Part shown: piece by piece, positions 33,236-42,690 of the stretch | Layout of the letters: every line of letters starts with the position of its first letter | Numbering within the stretch: the first letter of the stretch is position 1 | Assembly (NCBI GenBank): GCA_963749115.1 | Contig: CAVVLP010000001.1 | Location: forward strand, 124,001 to 188,000 | Length of the DNA: 64,000 nucleotides | Direction of reading: 5' to 3' | Source: SZUA-36 sp963749115 | Lineage (GTDB): Bacteria; Pseudomonadota; Gammaproteobacteria; Xanthomonadales; SZUA-36 | Made by a program: the position numbers and the translations under genes | Notes under the pieces: model-generated | Seen by the model: the letters and a program-made list of their open reading frames with translations, nothing else | Databases searched by the model: none | What the model was told of the DNA's origin: nothing

Positions 33236-33925
33236 ATGCGACCCAGAAAACCCAAAAGACGAAACCCCGACCCCGGCAGAGCCAAACCAAAGGCTCAAAT
33301 CGGAGAGTGCGCCTTATTGAAAGCGGTGACCGTGACCAAAACCGGGGCATTCATGGACTGCGGTCTCGAAAGAGACCTGCTGGTACCCATCAGCCAGCAA
33401 CTCACACCGATGGTTGAAGGGCAATCCTACGTGGTTTACCTGTTTCTGGACCCGCAGAAAAACGTCATCGGCAGCACCAAGCTACATAATTTTCTCGATG
33501 AGCGTGCCAAGAACATGGCGCCGGGGGAGCAAGTGGACCTGTTGATCGTCAATGAAAGCGAACTGGGTTTCAAGGCCGTGGTCAACGGTACCCACCTTGG
33601 CTTGTTGTACAAGGGCGAGGTGTTCAGATCATTGCGGCCCGGTGTCAAAACCAAGGGCTATATCAAGGCGATTCGTGACGACAGGAAAATCGACCTGACC
33701 CTGCAAAAACAAAACCAGCAGACACGGGACGAATTAACCGACCGTATCCTGGCCTTTCTTGAAGCCAACGGGGGCTCTTCGACGCTGACCGACTACAGTC
33801 CGCCCGATGCGATTTACAAACAGTATGGTGTCAGCAAAGGTAATTATAAAAATGCGCTGGGTAAACTTTACAAACAACGTCGTATCAGCCTGGCAAAAGA
33901 CCGGATTACCCTGTTGAAAGCCTGA
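33236..33925 (+). CDS. cvfB: CvfB-family S1 RNA-binding protein
   Basis: The 229-residue protein begins with a basic tail (MRPRKPKRR), then S1-like domains: CALLKAVTVTKTGAFMDCGLERDLLVP and a third-domain GLLYKGEVFRSLRPGVKTKGYIKAIRDDRKIDLTLQ, and ends with a winged helix (YKQYGVSKGNYKNALGKLYKQRRI). This order is that of CvfB/YitL, which in Staphylococcus affects virulence and binds RNA. It is somewhat shorter than the usual 280 residues, mainly at the N-terminus. Start ATG 33236 lacks a strong ribosome site. Confidence 0.8.
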   Translation: MRPRKPKRRNPDPGRAKPKAQIGECALLKAVTVTKTGAFMDCGLERDLLVPISQQLTPMVEGQSYVVYLFLDPQKNVIGSTKLHNFLDERAKNMAPGEQVDLLIVNESELGFKAVVNGTHLGLLYKGEVFRSLRPGVKTKGYIKAIRDDRKIDLTLQKQNQQTRDELTDRILAFLEANGGSSTLTDYSPPDAIYKQYGVSKGNYKNALGKLYKQRRISLAKDRITLLKA

Positions 33926-34229
33926 ACCTATCCTAAGTAGAAAAATACATTGGATACGAACCCGGCAGCCAGGAGTGCTGACCGGACACCTGTTACCACA
34001 CGATATACCGGCCACGAACAAGGTCTTATGGTTGTTCGTCGGTGGCGGTATCGCAATTGTTATCGGGTGAAGGGCTCGTCACATTAAGGGAGTGGTTGAT
34101 CAACACCTTCTTTCTGACTTTGCTCAGCCCAATAAATGCATCGCTCGCCTATACCTTTGACTGGTCTCCCAATCAAATGGTCCATCGCCTGCGGATGAGA
34201 CCATCAGAAATGAAGCCGGTCAGAATTAA

Positions 34230-34319
34230 TTAATCCCTATCCTCATCGGGTGGACCATCGGGAGAACTCGGATCATTCCCGCCGATATAAATCGTATTTC
34301 GTTGACTTTGATCAATCAT
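34230..34319 (-). CDS. Candidate small acidic protein of 29 residues
   Basis: On the minus strand GGAG stands about 8 bases before ATG 34319, and the frame runs to TAA 34230-34232. The product is polar, with an NTIYIGGND segment and an acidic proline-rich tail (PDGPPDEDRD). Composition is protein-like rather than random, but I know no homologue. It lies alone, divergent from the TPR gene. Confidence 0.35.
   Translation of the reverse strand: MIDQSQRNTIYIGGNDPSSPDGPPDEDRD
34302..34315. promoter_or_regulatory. Possible Dnr/FNR-type palindrome
   Basis: TTGAC-N4-ATCAA fits the CRP/FNR-family consensus TTGAY-N4-RTCAA exactly. It overlaps the first codons of the small minus-strand candidate ORF and lies 257 bases before the TPR gene, so a promoter role is not obvious. 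One such match is not far from chance expectation in 64 kb. Confidence 0.25.
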
Positions 34320-34571
34320 CGTGTCTTCTCCATAATTATGGTGGTGTGAATATTGAGCATAGTTCGTCCGGTCACAAAATGCTATGCACGATTTGCCCAT
34401 CAATGTGAAATCAACCGCAACAGGATTGCAGTCAAGTTAATCAAACGTCATTCAGCTATACTGCGTACGTAAATGTTCCTTACAATAACAAAATACACGG
34501 AACCAAAACCTTCTGAAATCAGTGAAAACACATAACGATAACAGTTACTTGGCAGCTGGCAGGCGACACCT

Positions 34572-36566
34572 ATGTCATTTATTTCAGAACTAAAACGCCG
34601 CAATGTTTTCCGTGCCGGTTTTGCCTATGCCGTGGTGTGGTGGTTGCTGGTACAAATTGCCGGATTGCTACTGGATGCATTCAGTGCACCTGAATGGATT
34701 TTCAGATTCATTATTGTCCTGCTGGCCGTTGGTTTCCCAATCGCGCTGATCGTTTCCTGGTTTTTTGAGTTGACAACGGAAGGGCTGATCAAAAGTGCTG
34801 ACCTGGCACAGCACGAGGAGGAGTTACTTAGGTTCAGGCGCTACTTGAACCCCATTATCATCAGCATGTTAAGTGCCGCCGTCATTCTGTTCAGCCTGGA
34901 TAAAATGGGGTGGATCGGCACCCCACTCCAAATTGAAACCGTCGCGGAAAACAATTCGGTTTCCGGCCAATACTCGTTGGCAGTTTTGCCTTTTACGAAT
35001 CGTAGCAACCAGGCAGAAAACGCCTATTTTGTGGATGGCATTCATGATGATCTACTCACCATGCTGGCCAGGTTCAATTCGTTCAGCGTGACATCCCGCA
35101 CCTCGGTTTTGCGCTACCAGGACAGCAAAAAGAGTATTCCCGAAATCAGCGCTGAACTCGGCGTGAGTCATATTCTGGAGGGTGCAGTACAACGTGACGG
35201 AGACCATATCCGGGTCAATGCACAGTTGATCAATGCCGGACGCGACGATCACCTGTGGGCCGAAACCTTTGATCGCGAACTCTCAACTGCCAACCTCTTT
35301 GAGATCCAAAGTAGCATCGCACGTGCGATTGCCGCCGCACTCAATACCAAGCTTTCCAACGCAGATGAGCACCGTCTGGATAGTATCCCGACCGATAGCC
35401 TGGAGGCTTACGATGCCTATCTGCTGGGTAAACAAAGTTTGTTGGGTAATAGTGTGAATGCCTACGAGGCTGCTTTGGTCCATTTCGGGAATGCACTTGC
35501 TCTGGACGATTCTTTCGCAGGTGCTTATGCGGGTGTGTGCGAGGCACAACTGGGTATGTACGGAAAGAGCGGTGATTCAACCCATTTCAAGGCTGCGGAA
35601 TCAGCATGCGAACAGGCACTCGCCATTGATTCCGATCGTACAGAAGTCCATATCGCGCTGGGGACACTTTTCCTCCGCCACGGAGACTTTCAACGTGCTG
35701 AGGATGAACAGAGAAAGGCCCTGGCTTCAGAGCCCAAAAATATTGAAGCGATGGTCGAGTTGGGTTTGACGTTGGCAGAGCAGGGGAAAATTCGCGAAGC
35801 CGAAACCGTTTTATTGGAGGCTGAATCCCTGCAACCCGATCACTGGCCTGTACAGGATGCCCTATTCTCTTTTTATCGAAGGAACGATGATCAACCGGAT
35901 CGTTATGAACGCGCAGTCAAACATGCGATGCGGGTTGTTGAGTTGAGCCCAAAAAGCTCTGCAGCGTGGAACAACCTCGGCACGGCCTATCACAGCCTGC
36001 AGCAATTTGATGCTGCCAAAAGCGCCTGGGATAGTGCTCTAAAGTTACAACCCACACGCACAGCGTATACCAACCGTGGGTTGGGATATTACTCAGAAGG
36101 CCGTTATGCCGAATCCGCAGAAATGCAGCTAAAGGCGATCGAACTGGCACCCACCGATCATCGTGCCTGGGGTCGCCTGGCTGAATCCTATCGTGCCATG
36201 GGCGAAAATGAAGACGCCGAGAGAGATGCCTATGCCGCCGCCATACCGCTGGCTGAGTCAAGATTGGAAATCAACGATCAGGATTGGCGAACAATAGCAA
36301 TGCTGGGTACTTATTATGCGCACAGCGACCGGCAGGACGACGCCCGTAGCCAAATTGAATCTGCCCTGACCATTTCAAAACGCAACCCGGAGGCTTTGCT
36401 CTATGCTGCCTTGGCATTCAATGCTTTGGGTGAAGAGGAGACTACCTTAACCTACCTCGAAGAAATGGTCGAACGTGATGATTCATACCGCAATTTTGTA
36501 ATCGAGGAACCGGACTTACAGGTATTACGTGGAAACGAACGTTTTGAACGATTGATCTATCCCTGA
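34572..36566 (+). CDS. Membrane-anchored TolB-like/TPR protein
   Basis: The 664-residue protein opens with the conserved FISELKRRNVFRAGFAYAVVWWLLVQ segment and has three membrane helices (about residues 15-35, 45-62 and 97-113). A FlgO/TolB-like alpha/beta domain follows (SLAVLPFTNRS at about 137 to LWAETFDRELS at about 240), then about ten tetratricopeptide repeats to the end. This family is widespread in marine Gammaproteobacteria, usually as cyclase- or kinase-like regulators without the catalytic part. It probably scaffolds protein contacts in the cytoplasm. Its exact role is unknown. It is monocistronic. Confidence 0.8.
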   Translation: MSFISELKRRNVFRAGFAYAVVWWLLVQIAGLLLDAFSAPEWIFRFIIVLLAVGFPIALIVSWFFELTTEGLIKSADLAQHEEELLRFRRYLNPIIISMLSAAVILFSLDKMGWIGTPLQIETVAENNSVSGQYSLAVLPFTNRSNQAENAYFVDGIHDDLLTMLARFNSFSVTSRTSVLRYQDSKKSIPEISAELGVSHILEGAVQRDGDHIRVNAQLINAGRDDHLWAETFDRELSTANLFEIQSSIARAIAAALNTKLSNADEHRLDSIPTDSLEAYDAYLLGKQSLLGNSVNAYEAALVHFGNALALDDSFAGAYAGVCEAQLGMYGKSGDSTHFKAAESACEQALAIDSDRTEVHIALGTLFLRHGDFQRAEDEQRKALASEPKNIEAMVELGLTLAEQGKIREAETVLLEAESLQPDHWPVQDALFSFYRRNDDQPDRYERAVKHAMRVVELSPKSSAAWNNLGTAYHSLQQFDAAKSAWDSALKLQPTRTAYTNRGLGYYSEGRYAESAEMQLKAIELAPTDHRAWGRLAESYRAMGENEDAERDAYAAAIPLAESRLEINDQDWRTIAMLGTYYAHSDRQDDARSQIESALTISKRNPEALLYAALAFNALGEEETTLTYLEEMVERDDSYRNFVIEEPDLQVLRGNERFERLIYP

Positions 36567-36765
36567 ATACTTCAACGAACTTTGCATGACATCCTTATCA
36601 TGTATACGGTTTTTCAAAAGCAGGTATGGGCGTTCGTGATCCGCTCTGATGAGATTATCTTGCAATGGGCCTGTGTCCGTCACTGGTGAAATGCCCCGAA
36701 CTGAGGCAAACTATCCGCCAATCATGACCGGATAACCGGCATAGTAGTCAGCCAGGAGAGGAAGC

Positions 36766-37605
36766 TTGCGTATTGATAAAACAATGACGTTGATTTTTGC
36801 GATTCTGCTTGGATCAACGCTTTCCATGTTGATTCATGCTGCTGATTTCGCCGGTCTCAAGGGCAGCCCGAATTTACGCTCGGCATCAGCGCTGATCATC
36901 AACTCTGAAGGCGAGGTGATCTATGGCAAGGACATCGACACGGTCCGCCCGATCGCTTCCATTTCCAAGCTGATGACCGCCATGGTGATTCTTGATTCCG
37001 GTCTCGATCTGAACGAAAAAATCACCGTTACCAGGGAAGACCGTGACCTGGTTCAATTGACCGGCTCCCGTCTTGAGTATGGTGCCACCCTGTCCCGTCG
37101 CGAAATGATCCTGTTGGCGATTATGTCATCCGAAAACCGGGCCGCTACCGCACTGGGCAGAAGCTTCCCGGGTGGTAAAACGGCATTTGTTGCAGCGATG
37201 AATAAAAAGGCGGTGAAAATCGGTATGACCCATAGTCACTTTGCCGACCCTGCCGGTCTGAGCGCTGAAAACCAATCCACTGCCCGGGACCTCATAAAAA
37301 TGGTCACAGCCGCCCAGGCTTACCCATTGATCAAAAAGGCCAGTACAACGACACGTATCGAAGTACGCCCCTACAAGAAACGTGGGCCGCTGGTATACGG
37401 CAATACCAATCGTTTATTGAAAAACAAATCCTGGGATATCGCCCTGAGTAAAACCGGTTACATCAACGAATCGGGTCGTTGCCTGGTAATGCAGGCCACC
37501 ATAGAGGGTGAACGGGTCTCCATCGTTTTATTGAACTCATTTGGCAAGCTCACGCCATTTGGTGATTCCAACCGGCTGCGCAAATGGATGCTGGCCAGTA
37601 GCTAA
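36766..37605 (+). CDS. pbpG: D-alanyl-D-alanine endopeptidase (PBP7)
   Basis: A signal peptide (cut near IHAAD) precedes the penicillin-binding catalytic domain with all three motifs: SISK (SxxK) near residue 65, SSEN (SxN) near 123 and SKTG (KTG) near 227. PBP7 cleaves D-Ala-mDAP cross-links in murein. TTG 36766 has an AGGAGAGGA site directly upstream, at better spacing than ATG 36784, so I keep the TTG. The 279-residue length fits the family (about 290-310) with a short N-terminus. It is 18 bases ahead of the quinone-oxidoreductase-like gene and may be co-transcribed. Confidence 0.85.
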   Translation: MRIDKTMTLIFAILLGSTLSMLIHAADFAGLKGSPNLRSASALIINSEGEVIYGKDIDTVRPIASISKLMTAMVILDSGLDLNEKITVTREDRDLVQLTGSRLEYGATLSRREMILLAIMSSENRAATALGRSFPGGKTAFVAAMNKKAVKIGMTHSHFADPAGLSAENQSTARDLIKMVTAAQAYPLIKKASTTTRIEVRPYKKRGPLVYGNTNRLLKNKSWDIALSKTGYINESGRCLVMQATIEGERVSIVLLNSFGKLTPFGDSNRLRKWMLASS

Positions 37606-37623
37606 GCACAAGAGACCAAAAAA

Positions 37624-38752
37624 ATGAACCTGCAAAATTTGCAACTACGCTCCCTGGTTAAGGAAAACAATACACTCGAACTGTCGCTTCTCGAAACCGG
37701 TGTGCCGGAACCCGGCCCCGATGATGTAATCGTCAGGGTTGAAGCGACACCGCTTAACCCATCCGACCTGGCACTCCTTCTTGGTCCTGCGGTTGTCAGT
37801 AGCGCACGGGTCAGTGGCAGCCCGGCGCGGCCGGTGGTGACCGCTGACATCCCTGCCGGGTTCATGAAGATGGTCAGCGCACGCGCTGGGGCAGTCCCTG
37901 GCCGTGGGTAACGAGGGTGCGGGTACCGTGATTGCGGCCGGCTCTTCAGAGACCGCACAGGCATTGCTGGGCAAAACCGTTGGCATCGCCGGCGGGGAAA
38001 TGTACGCCCGCTACCGTTGCATGAATGCCATGATGTGTATGGAAGTGCCCGAAGACACCAGCGCCGCCGAGGCTGCGTCTTGTTATGTGAACCCGATGAC
38101 AGCCCTGGGGATGGTTGAAACCATGCGTGCTGAAGGCCACACCGCCCTGGTACACACTGCGGCAGCTTCAAACCTCGGCCAGATGCTCAACCGCCTTTGT
38201 ATCGAGGAAAATATAGACCTTGTCAATATCGTCCGTAAGCCGGAGCAGGAAAAAACCCTGAGGGACCTGGGTGCCAGGTATGTATGCGATTCCAGTTCGG
38301 ATTCGTTCTTAAAGGATCTGACTGCCGCGTTAGTAACAACCGGCGCCACGCTGGCATTCGATGCCACCGGCGGTGGCACACTCGCCACCACCATTCTCAG
38401 CTGCATGGAAACTGCCGCGGCGCGGACCATGACCGAGTACAACCGCTACGGCTCCGATGTGTACAAACAGGTATACGTTTATGGTTTTCTCGACAGAAAC
38501 CCCACGAACTTGCGCATCAACTACGGGTTTTCATGGGGGCTTGGCGGTTGGTTGTTAACCCACTTTCTGCAAAAAGCCGGCACGTCAAAAATGCTGGAAA
38601 TGCGTGCCAGGGTTGCCGCCGGACTGAAGACGACCTTTGCCAGTCACTATAGCCGGGAAATTTCCCTGACGGAGGCATTGGATTTGCAGACCATGGCCGA
38701 ATACAGCCAACAGGCAACGGGTAAAAAGTTTCTGATTAATCCGCAGCGGTGA
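37624..38752 (+). CDS. Zinc-binding dehydrogenase-like/quinone oxidoreductase (frameshifted)
   Basis: The N-terminal part has the GroES-like fold (PGPDDVIVRVEATPLNPSDL), then, after a shift, GNEGAGTVIAAG, and a Rossmann domain with ALVHTAAASNLGQMLNRLC for NAD(P) binding. No zinc-site cysteines are seen, so it is the zinc-free quinone-oxidoreductase branch of the medium-chain dehydrogenases. A one-base insertion at 37881-37887 breaks the frame; corrected length is 375 residues. The substrate is unknown. It starts 18 bases after pbpG. Confidence 0.8.
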
Positions 38753-38820
38753 TCATCTACTCATGAATTTGAATTAAGCACAACTGATGCAGACATGCAA
38801 ACCTGTTTCAATGCAGTTTT

Positions 38821-40129
38821 TCACATCGTCATTCGCTGCTGTCGTAGTGATACCAGTCCACGTTCCGGGTCAGGAACATCAGAGCGGAAATTGCCATCAG
38901 CAAGGCACAGTGAGCCCAGTAACAGTGCAAGGTGCTGCGCACTTACCAGTACATAAAGTAAAGCATAGGTTAATCCCATCATTGTGCCGACAAGATAACC
39001 CCGACTGCGCCCACCCAGAACAGCACCGGTGTAGGGCGTGATGATCAGCACCAGTAAACCGGCTGCAATCACGAATGAGTCGGAAAAAGAAAGGTATTCA
39101 GAAAGCGCCAGCAGAACCAGGTAGAACACGGCCAACGCCGCACCGGTCAAAATGTATGGGACGGGATGGAGTGGCCGGCCGGTCAGAACCTCAATAAGAA
39201 ACAGGGTGAAGAATGTCAATGTGATAAATAGAAAACCGTATTTAACAGAACGCTCGCTACGCTGGTATCCATCCACGGGGGTCTCCAGGCGCAAACCAAA
39301 ACCAGCAGCATTCAACTGCTGGTCAGACATCTCGGACATCAGCCAATGATCCCCATAAGACCGGTTCAGACTGGTGAGTTGCCAGACTGGCCTGGAATCC
39401 ATCGTCATCGATGTTCCGCTCAGCAGGTAGAAACTGTCCAATGAATTCCGGATCCGGCCAGTCGGCCTCGAGACTCACCCGGGTGCTGTCAGCCAGTGGC
39501 AGGAACTGCAATGAATGACTCCCGGCCAGGCTGATTTCCAGGCTATAGGTTTCCTCAAGCCGGTCTCGCTCCGCGGCAGGCAGCGTGAACTGCAGCCCGC
39601 TGTATTTGTCTGCCATCACGGTCATCGGCCTGGCCGGAATCTCAAGGGTTCCAAGCTTAAGCGGGGATACCTCCCTTACGCCCCGCACGTCTCCAACAGG
39701 CAGCCATAACAACAGGTCGCCTTCAGGTTGCAGACTGTCGAGCTTTGCGCGGTCGATGCGACCATCGATCCGCAGCCGTGTTGTGTAAACCGGCACCTGG
39801 TAAATACCCAGGTAACGCCATTCGGTGCTTAGATCCGCTGAAATTGATAAATCGGAAAGCACATTTGCGCGCCATAACCAGCGTGTCTCGATCGACCGCG
39901 TATCCGTGTGCACCGCCGGTGAATTCACAATGGCAACAAGCCCGCTGATGGTCTGAGAACCACCCCAGCGTTCGGTAATGGTCTGTTCTGCCGAAAGCTG
40001 CAGGTCTTGCCGTTCTGAAATGATGGAGCGTACAAACAACAAAGGGATCGACATCGCAAGGCTCAGCATGCCTACAAACAGGAGTTTCAGTGTTGCGCGG
40101 TTATGCTTGAATATGTTGGGAACGTTCAT
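38821..40129 (-). CDS. creD: Inner-membrane protein CreD (frameshifted)
   Basis: CreD features are clear: an N-terminal membrane helix with RSIISERQDLQ following, a large periplasmic beta domain with tryptophan/arginine pairs, then LNRSYGDHW and a C-terminal bundle of five to six helices. CreD is the inner-membrane member of the E. coli CreBC regulon and influences envelope stress and beta-lactam resistance in several genera. One extra base near 39384-39386 splits the periplasmic and membrane parts; corrected length from ATG 40129 is 435 residues. No creBC genes are adjacent here. ATG 40141 is an alternative start. Confidence 0.8.
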
Positions 40130-40426
40130 TGATCCATCCATTGGTTTGATGAACCCATTGAACCCTTGTTTTCTGGTGATGGCAGGTAGCTGATAGGGCA
40201 AAATTCTGACAGCGCCAGGTCAATGAGTTTGACGCACGGGTATGCAGCATTACAGTGCATGACCGCATCCGAATGATGCACCCACCGATTCATTTACATC
40301 GAGGATAGTTCTATCTGACTGTAATATATGAATATTTCAACGTGGCTTTATTCTTGCATTAAACAACACCATGGCAGGCATCTCAAACCTGAGTTCCGCC
40401 TTTTTTCAATACAATGGAGAGGAAAA

Positions 40427-41062
40427 ATGTTAAGAAAAACGATGGGAGCCGTGGTGGTTTTATTGGGTGCATTGCATATTCAAAACGCAGTGGCACAGGA
40501 TTGGTCGGCCAACCTTGGCTTCAACAGCGAGTACATTTACCGGGGTATCCCGCAAAAATCCTCATCCGCCTTCGGTGGTGTGGATTTCGCTGCTGGCGGT
40601 TTTTCCGCCGGTGCCTGGACTGCTGATGTTGGCGATGGCCTCGAAGTTGATCTCTACGGCGCGTATGGGATTGAAGCGGGCGACTGGGGTTTCTCCCTGG
40701 GTGGCACCTGGTACACCTACACCGGTGATTTTGATGATGACTATCTCGAAGCCAATGTCGGCGTCTCGTGGAAATTTCTTTCCTTTGATGCAGCCTTTGG
40801 CAGGTATGACAGCGACCCGAGCCAGGACTATCAGTTTTATTCGGTTACTGCCAGCCACAATGGGTTTTACGGCAAGGTCGGAACATTTGCAGGTGACTTT
40901 GATGGCACTTACTACGAGGCGGGTTACGGTAACGATCTGACCGTCAAGGAAACCTATTTGTTCGACTATGGGATCGCCATTGTCTACAGCAATGCAACAC
41001 TGCTTGGAGGCGATTCCGATACCAACCTGAACTTTTCAATACAAAGAAACTTCTCTTTCTAA
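40427..41062 (+). CDS. TIGR02001-family outer-membrane protein
   Basis: ATG 40427 follows GGAGAGGAAAA. The 211-residue product has a signal peptide cut at AVAQD, then NLGFNSEYIYRGIPQ, the diagnostic N-terminal motif of the TIGR02001 (TorF-related) family, and a series of alternating aromatic beta strands ending in NFSF with a C-terminal phenylalanine, as in outer-membrane barrels. Members are small barrels of unknown substrate, sometimes near torT-type genes. A strong rho-independent terminator follows 20 bases after the stop. Confidence 0.85.
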   Translation: MLRKTMGAVVVLLGALHIQNAVAQDWSANLGFNSEYIYRGIPQKSSSAFGGVDFAAGGFSAGAWTADVGDGLEVDLYGAYGIEAGDWGFSLGGTWYTYTGDFDDDYLEANVGVSWKFLSFDAAFGRYDSDPSQDYQFYSVTASHNGFYGKVGTFAGDFDGTYYEAGYGNDLTVKETYLFDYGIAIVYSNATLLGGDSDTNLNFSIQRNFSF

Positions 41063-41081
41063 GTCGAAATCCGACAAAGTG

Positions 41082-41133
41082 AAAGGGGTGGGGTGGAATT
41101 AAATCTCCCGATTTAGTTCCACCCCACCCCTTT
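41082..41133 (+). terminator. Rho-independent terminator of the TIGR02001 gene
   Basis: Perfect 17-base arms (41082-41098 and 41117-41133) enclose an 18-base loop that itself can pair (AAAT/ATTT). The right arm ends in a T run. It directly follows the outer-membrane protein gene and insulates ygbA. Confidence 0.8.
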
Positions 41134-41151
41134 TATTGGCCCTTTAATTCG

Positions 41152-41165
41152 TTGACCCGGGTCAA
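41152..41165. promoter_or_regulatory. Dnr/FNR-type operator upstream of ygbA
   Basis: A perfect 14-bp palindrome fits TTGAY-N4-RTCAA, the CRP/FNR-family half-site pair used by FNR, Dnr and Nnr. Its centre (41158.5) is 41.5 bases before the ygbA ATG. A TAGAGT -10-like hexamer at 41188-41193 stands at the spacing of a class II activated promoter, which would start transcription at or just before the ATG. Confidence 0.55.
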
Positions 41166-41199
41166 TTTGGCGACACGACAGGCATGCTAGAGTCGCGTC

Positions 41200-41577
41200 A
41201 TGGAAAAATTGACCGGCAGGCTGAAGGCTGAACACGAGACACTGGTGAGCATGACCGCCATCTATTGTGAAGACCACCATGGTCAACAGGCGGATGGCTT
41301 ATGCGAAAGCTGTGCTGAGCTGATGAGCTATTCAGAACAGCGCCTGGCCAAATGCCCCTACGGCCAGGCCAAGCCAACCTGCAATAACTGCCCCATTCAT
41401 TGCTATAAAAAAGAGCAGCGCGAACATGTTCGCGAGGTGATGCGCTATGCCGGTCCGCGAATGCCCTTGCGCCACCCGTGGCGGGCTCTGACACATGTAT
41501 TCGACAAGTTACGGCGCGTTGTTCACCCGAGGGAACTACGCCGCGCGCGTAACCGAAATAAAGGGCCCGGAGAATAG
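41200..41577 (+). CDS. ygbA: YgbA-family (nitrous oxide-stimulated promoter) protein
   Basis: The 125-residue protein shows the family pattern: ETLVSMTAIYCEDHHG near the N-terminus, LCESCAELMSYSEQRLAKCPYG and CNNCPIHCYKKEQREHVREVMRYAGPRM, with a set of conserved cysteines that suggests a metal or iron-sulfur centre. YgbA is induced under nitrosative stress (NsrR regulon in enterobacteria), and related proteins occur with denitrification genes. A Dnr/FNR-like box lies upstream. No good ribosome site precedes ATG 41200, so the mRNA may be leaderless. It converges with hcp. Confidence 0.85.
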   Translation: MEKLTGRLKAEHETLVSMTAIYCEDHHGQQADGLCESCAELMSYSEQRLAKCPYGQAKPTCNNCPIHCYKKEQREHVREVMRYAGPRMPLRHPWRALTHVFDKLRRVVHPRELRRARNRNKGPGE

Positions 41578-41675
41578 TTTCAACCAGCGTTTTGCTACCC
41601 CCCTGTTGCTCCATTGGTTTGCCTGCTCAGCTCAGTGGCCGGTGTCCGGGAACGCTGGCAGTCAGCGGTAGTCGG

Positions 41676-42155
41676 CTACCTATTGCGTTTTGTGACCTTC
41701 CAGGTGGTTTCGGTGTTACCCTTCTTATTGCCTTGGCTGTCGTACTCGGTGTACGTCACCTTGTACTCCTCGAAGTTATTGGCAATCGTGACCGTTGGAG
41801 GCGATTCGTCGTTGCCCGAAGCGTTGACATCAAATGCGGTGACCTGCACGTTCTTCAACTCGTACTTCAAATAGGTCGCGCGTGAACCGCCAAAATTGGC
41901 AGTCTGCTCGATTTCGACCTTCGGAATCACCTCGCCCTTATTCAACTTTTCCAACAACTTTGGAGTGGACTTTTCATATTCCATCGTCAGCCGCATGTCC
42001 TCGACGATTACGCTACCGCGCCGCCGCGACTGTCCAGTCGCCCCGCCACCGGGCTTTGCCGATCCCCAATCGATCGACAATACATCAATCCACTTGTCGT
42101 GGTTGGCATCGGTAGATTCGCCATCGACACCGTCATACTTTGCAAATATAGCCAT
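41676..42155 (-). CDS. hcp: Hcp-family type VI secretion tube protein, orphan
   Basis: AAGGAG stands 8 bases before ATG 42155. The 159-residue product matches the Hcp1 family: an N-terminal AIFAKYDGVDGES strand, IDVLSIDWG, the glycine-rich loop, VEDMRLTMEYEKSTPKLLEKL, a long central helix/strand region and a C-terminal tail KVTYTEYDSQGN. Hcp hexamers form the inner tube of the type VI system. No tss genes lie in the window, so it may serve a distant cluster or carry effectors. The C-terminal lysine-rich end is short, so no effector domain is fused. Confidence 0.8.
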   Translation of the reverse strand: MAIFAKYDGVDGESTDANHDKWIDVLSIDWGSAKPGGGATGQSRRRGSVIVEDMRLTMEYEKSTPKLLEKLNKGEVIPKVEIEQTANFGGSRATYLKYELKNVQVTAFDVNASGNDESPPTVTIANNFEEYKVTYTEYDSQGNKKGNTETTWKVTKRNR

Positions 42156-42287
42156 GATTACCGCTCCTTAAAAATGTGGTACATAAGAAGGATAGACGAC
42201 CTTTTCCTAAAATCCAATAATACTGCACAGCCGTTTACGCGGGTATTGAGCTCACTGTCGCCACTGCATGTTGCTGTGAAAAGGTGG

Positions 42288-42353
42288 CAGAGCCCTTTTT
42301 CTGATAACGAACTGACGTTGTCTGATACGGGTGAAAATCGTTAAAGGGCTCTG
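42288..42353. repeat. 11-bp inverted repeat next to the toxin-antitoxin/transposase block
   Basis: Arms 42288-42298 and 42343-42353 are perfect complements of 11 bases, spaced by 44 bases, and the right arm is followed by GACCCC. The sequence lies just past the antitoxin stop. Such AGAGCCC/GGGCTCT ends are common in REP-like elements associated with RAYT transposases, a remnant of which lies 700 bases away. Confidence 0.45.
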
Positions 42354-42375
42354 ACCCCTTTACGCACCCATAACT

Positions 42376-42690
42376 TCACAGAGCCGCGAGTTTTTTTAAA
42401 GTATCCGGGTGGGCTTCAATTAGCTTTAGCAAAGTAGCACTACCCTGGTCAGGCTTACCTTTATTCTGTTCCCATCGCTCCAGAGTGCGTGGGCTTGTAC
42501 GAATCATTCTGGCAAAAACAGGTCGTGATACATGCAGGGTCTCGCGTAGTTGAACAATCTCTTTGGCAGTAATTACTGGCCGTGGTTTATCTTCTAACAT
42601 TGCTGTTTTAAGGGTGACTTTGCCAGTACGTTCCAGCTTAAGGTCTTCGACACCTTGCATTAATTCGTCGAACAAATTGCGCTTAGTCAT
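42376..42690 (-). CDS. higA: HigA-type antitoxin, helix-turn-helix
   Basis: The 104-residue protein has an N-terminal partly disordered part that would contact the toxin and a C-terminal XRE-type HTH (VQLRETLHVSRPVFARMIRTSPRTLERWEQNKGKPDQG). This arrangement is that of HigA2. It autorepresses the operon and neutralises HigB. Its start overlaps the toxin stop by 4 bases, which suggests translational coupling. The toxin-first gene order is typical for higBA. Confidence 0.8.
   Translation of the reverse strand: MTKRNLFDELMQGVEDLKLERTGKVTLKTAMLEDKPRPVITAKEIVQLRETLHVSRPVFARMIRTSPRTLERWEQNKGKPDQGSATLLKLIEAHPDTLKKLAAL

Larger units (their letters stand above)
33926..34571. other. Intergenic region upstream of the TPR gene
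   Basis: I see no gene of normal size. A 63-codon open frame at 34042-34233 (plus) has no ribosome site and unremarkable composition. On the minus strand a 29-residue candidate (34230-34319) is listed separately, and a Dnr/FNR-like palindrome lies at 34302-34315. The last 200 bases are AT-rich and likely hold the promoter of the TPR gene. Confidence 0.35.

Noticed and set aside
34042..34233. 63-codon plus-strand frame
   Set aside because: No ribosome site, no family, composition not gene-like.
41676..42155. Type VI secretion cluster
   Set aside because: Only Hcp is present; no sheath, VgrG or baseplate genes are found in the window.
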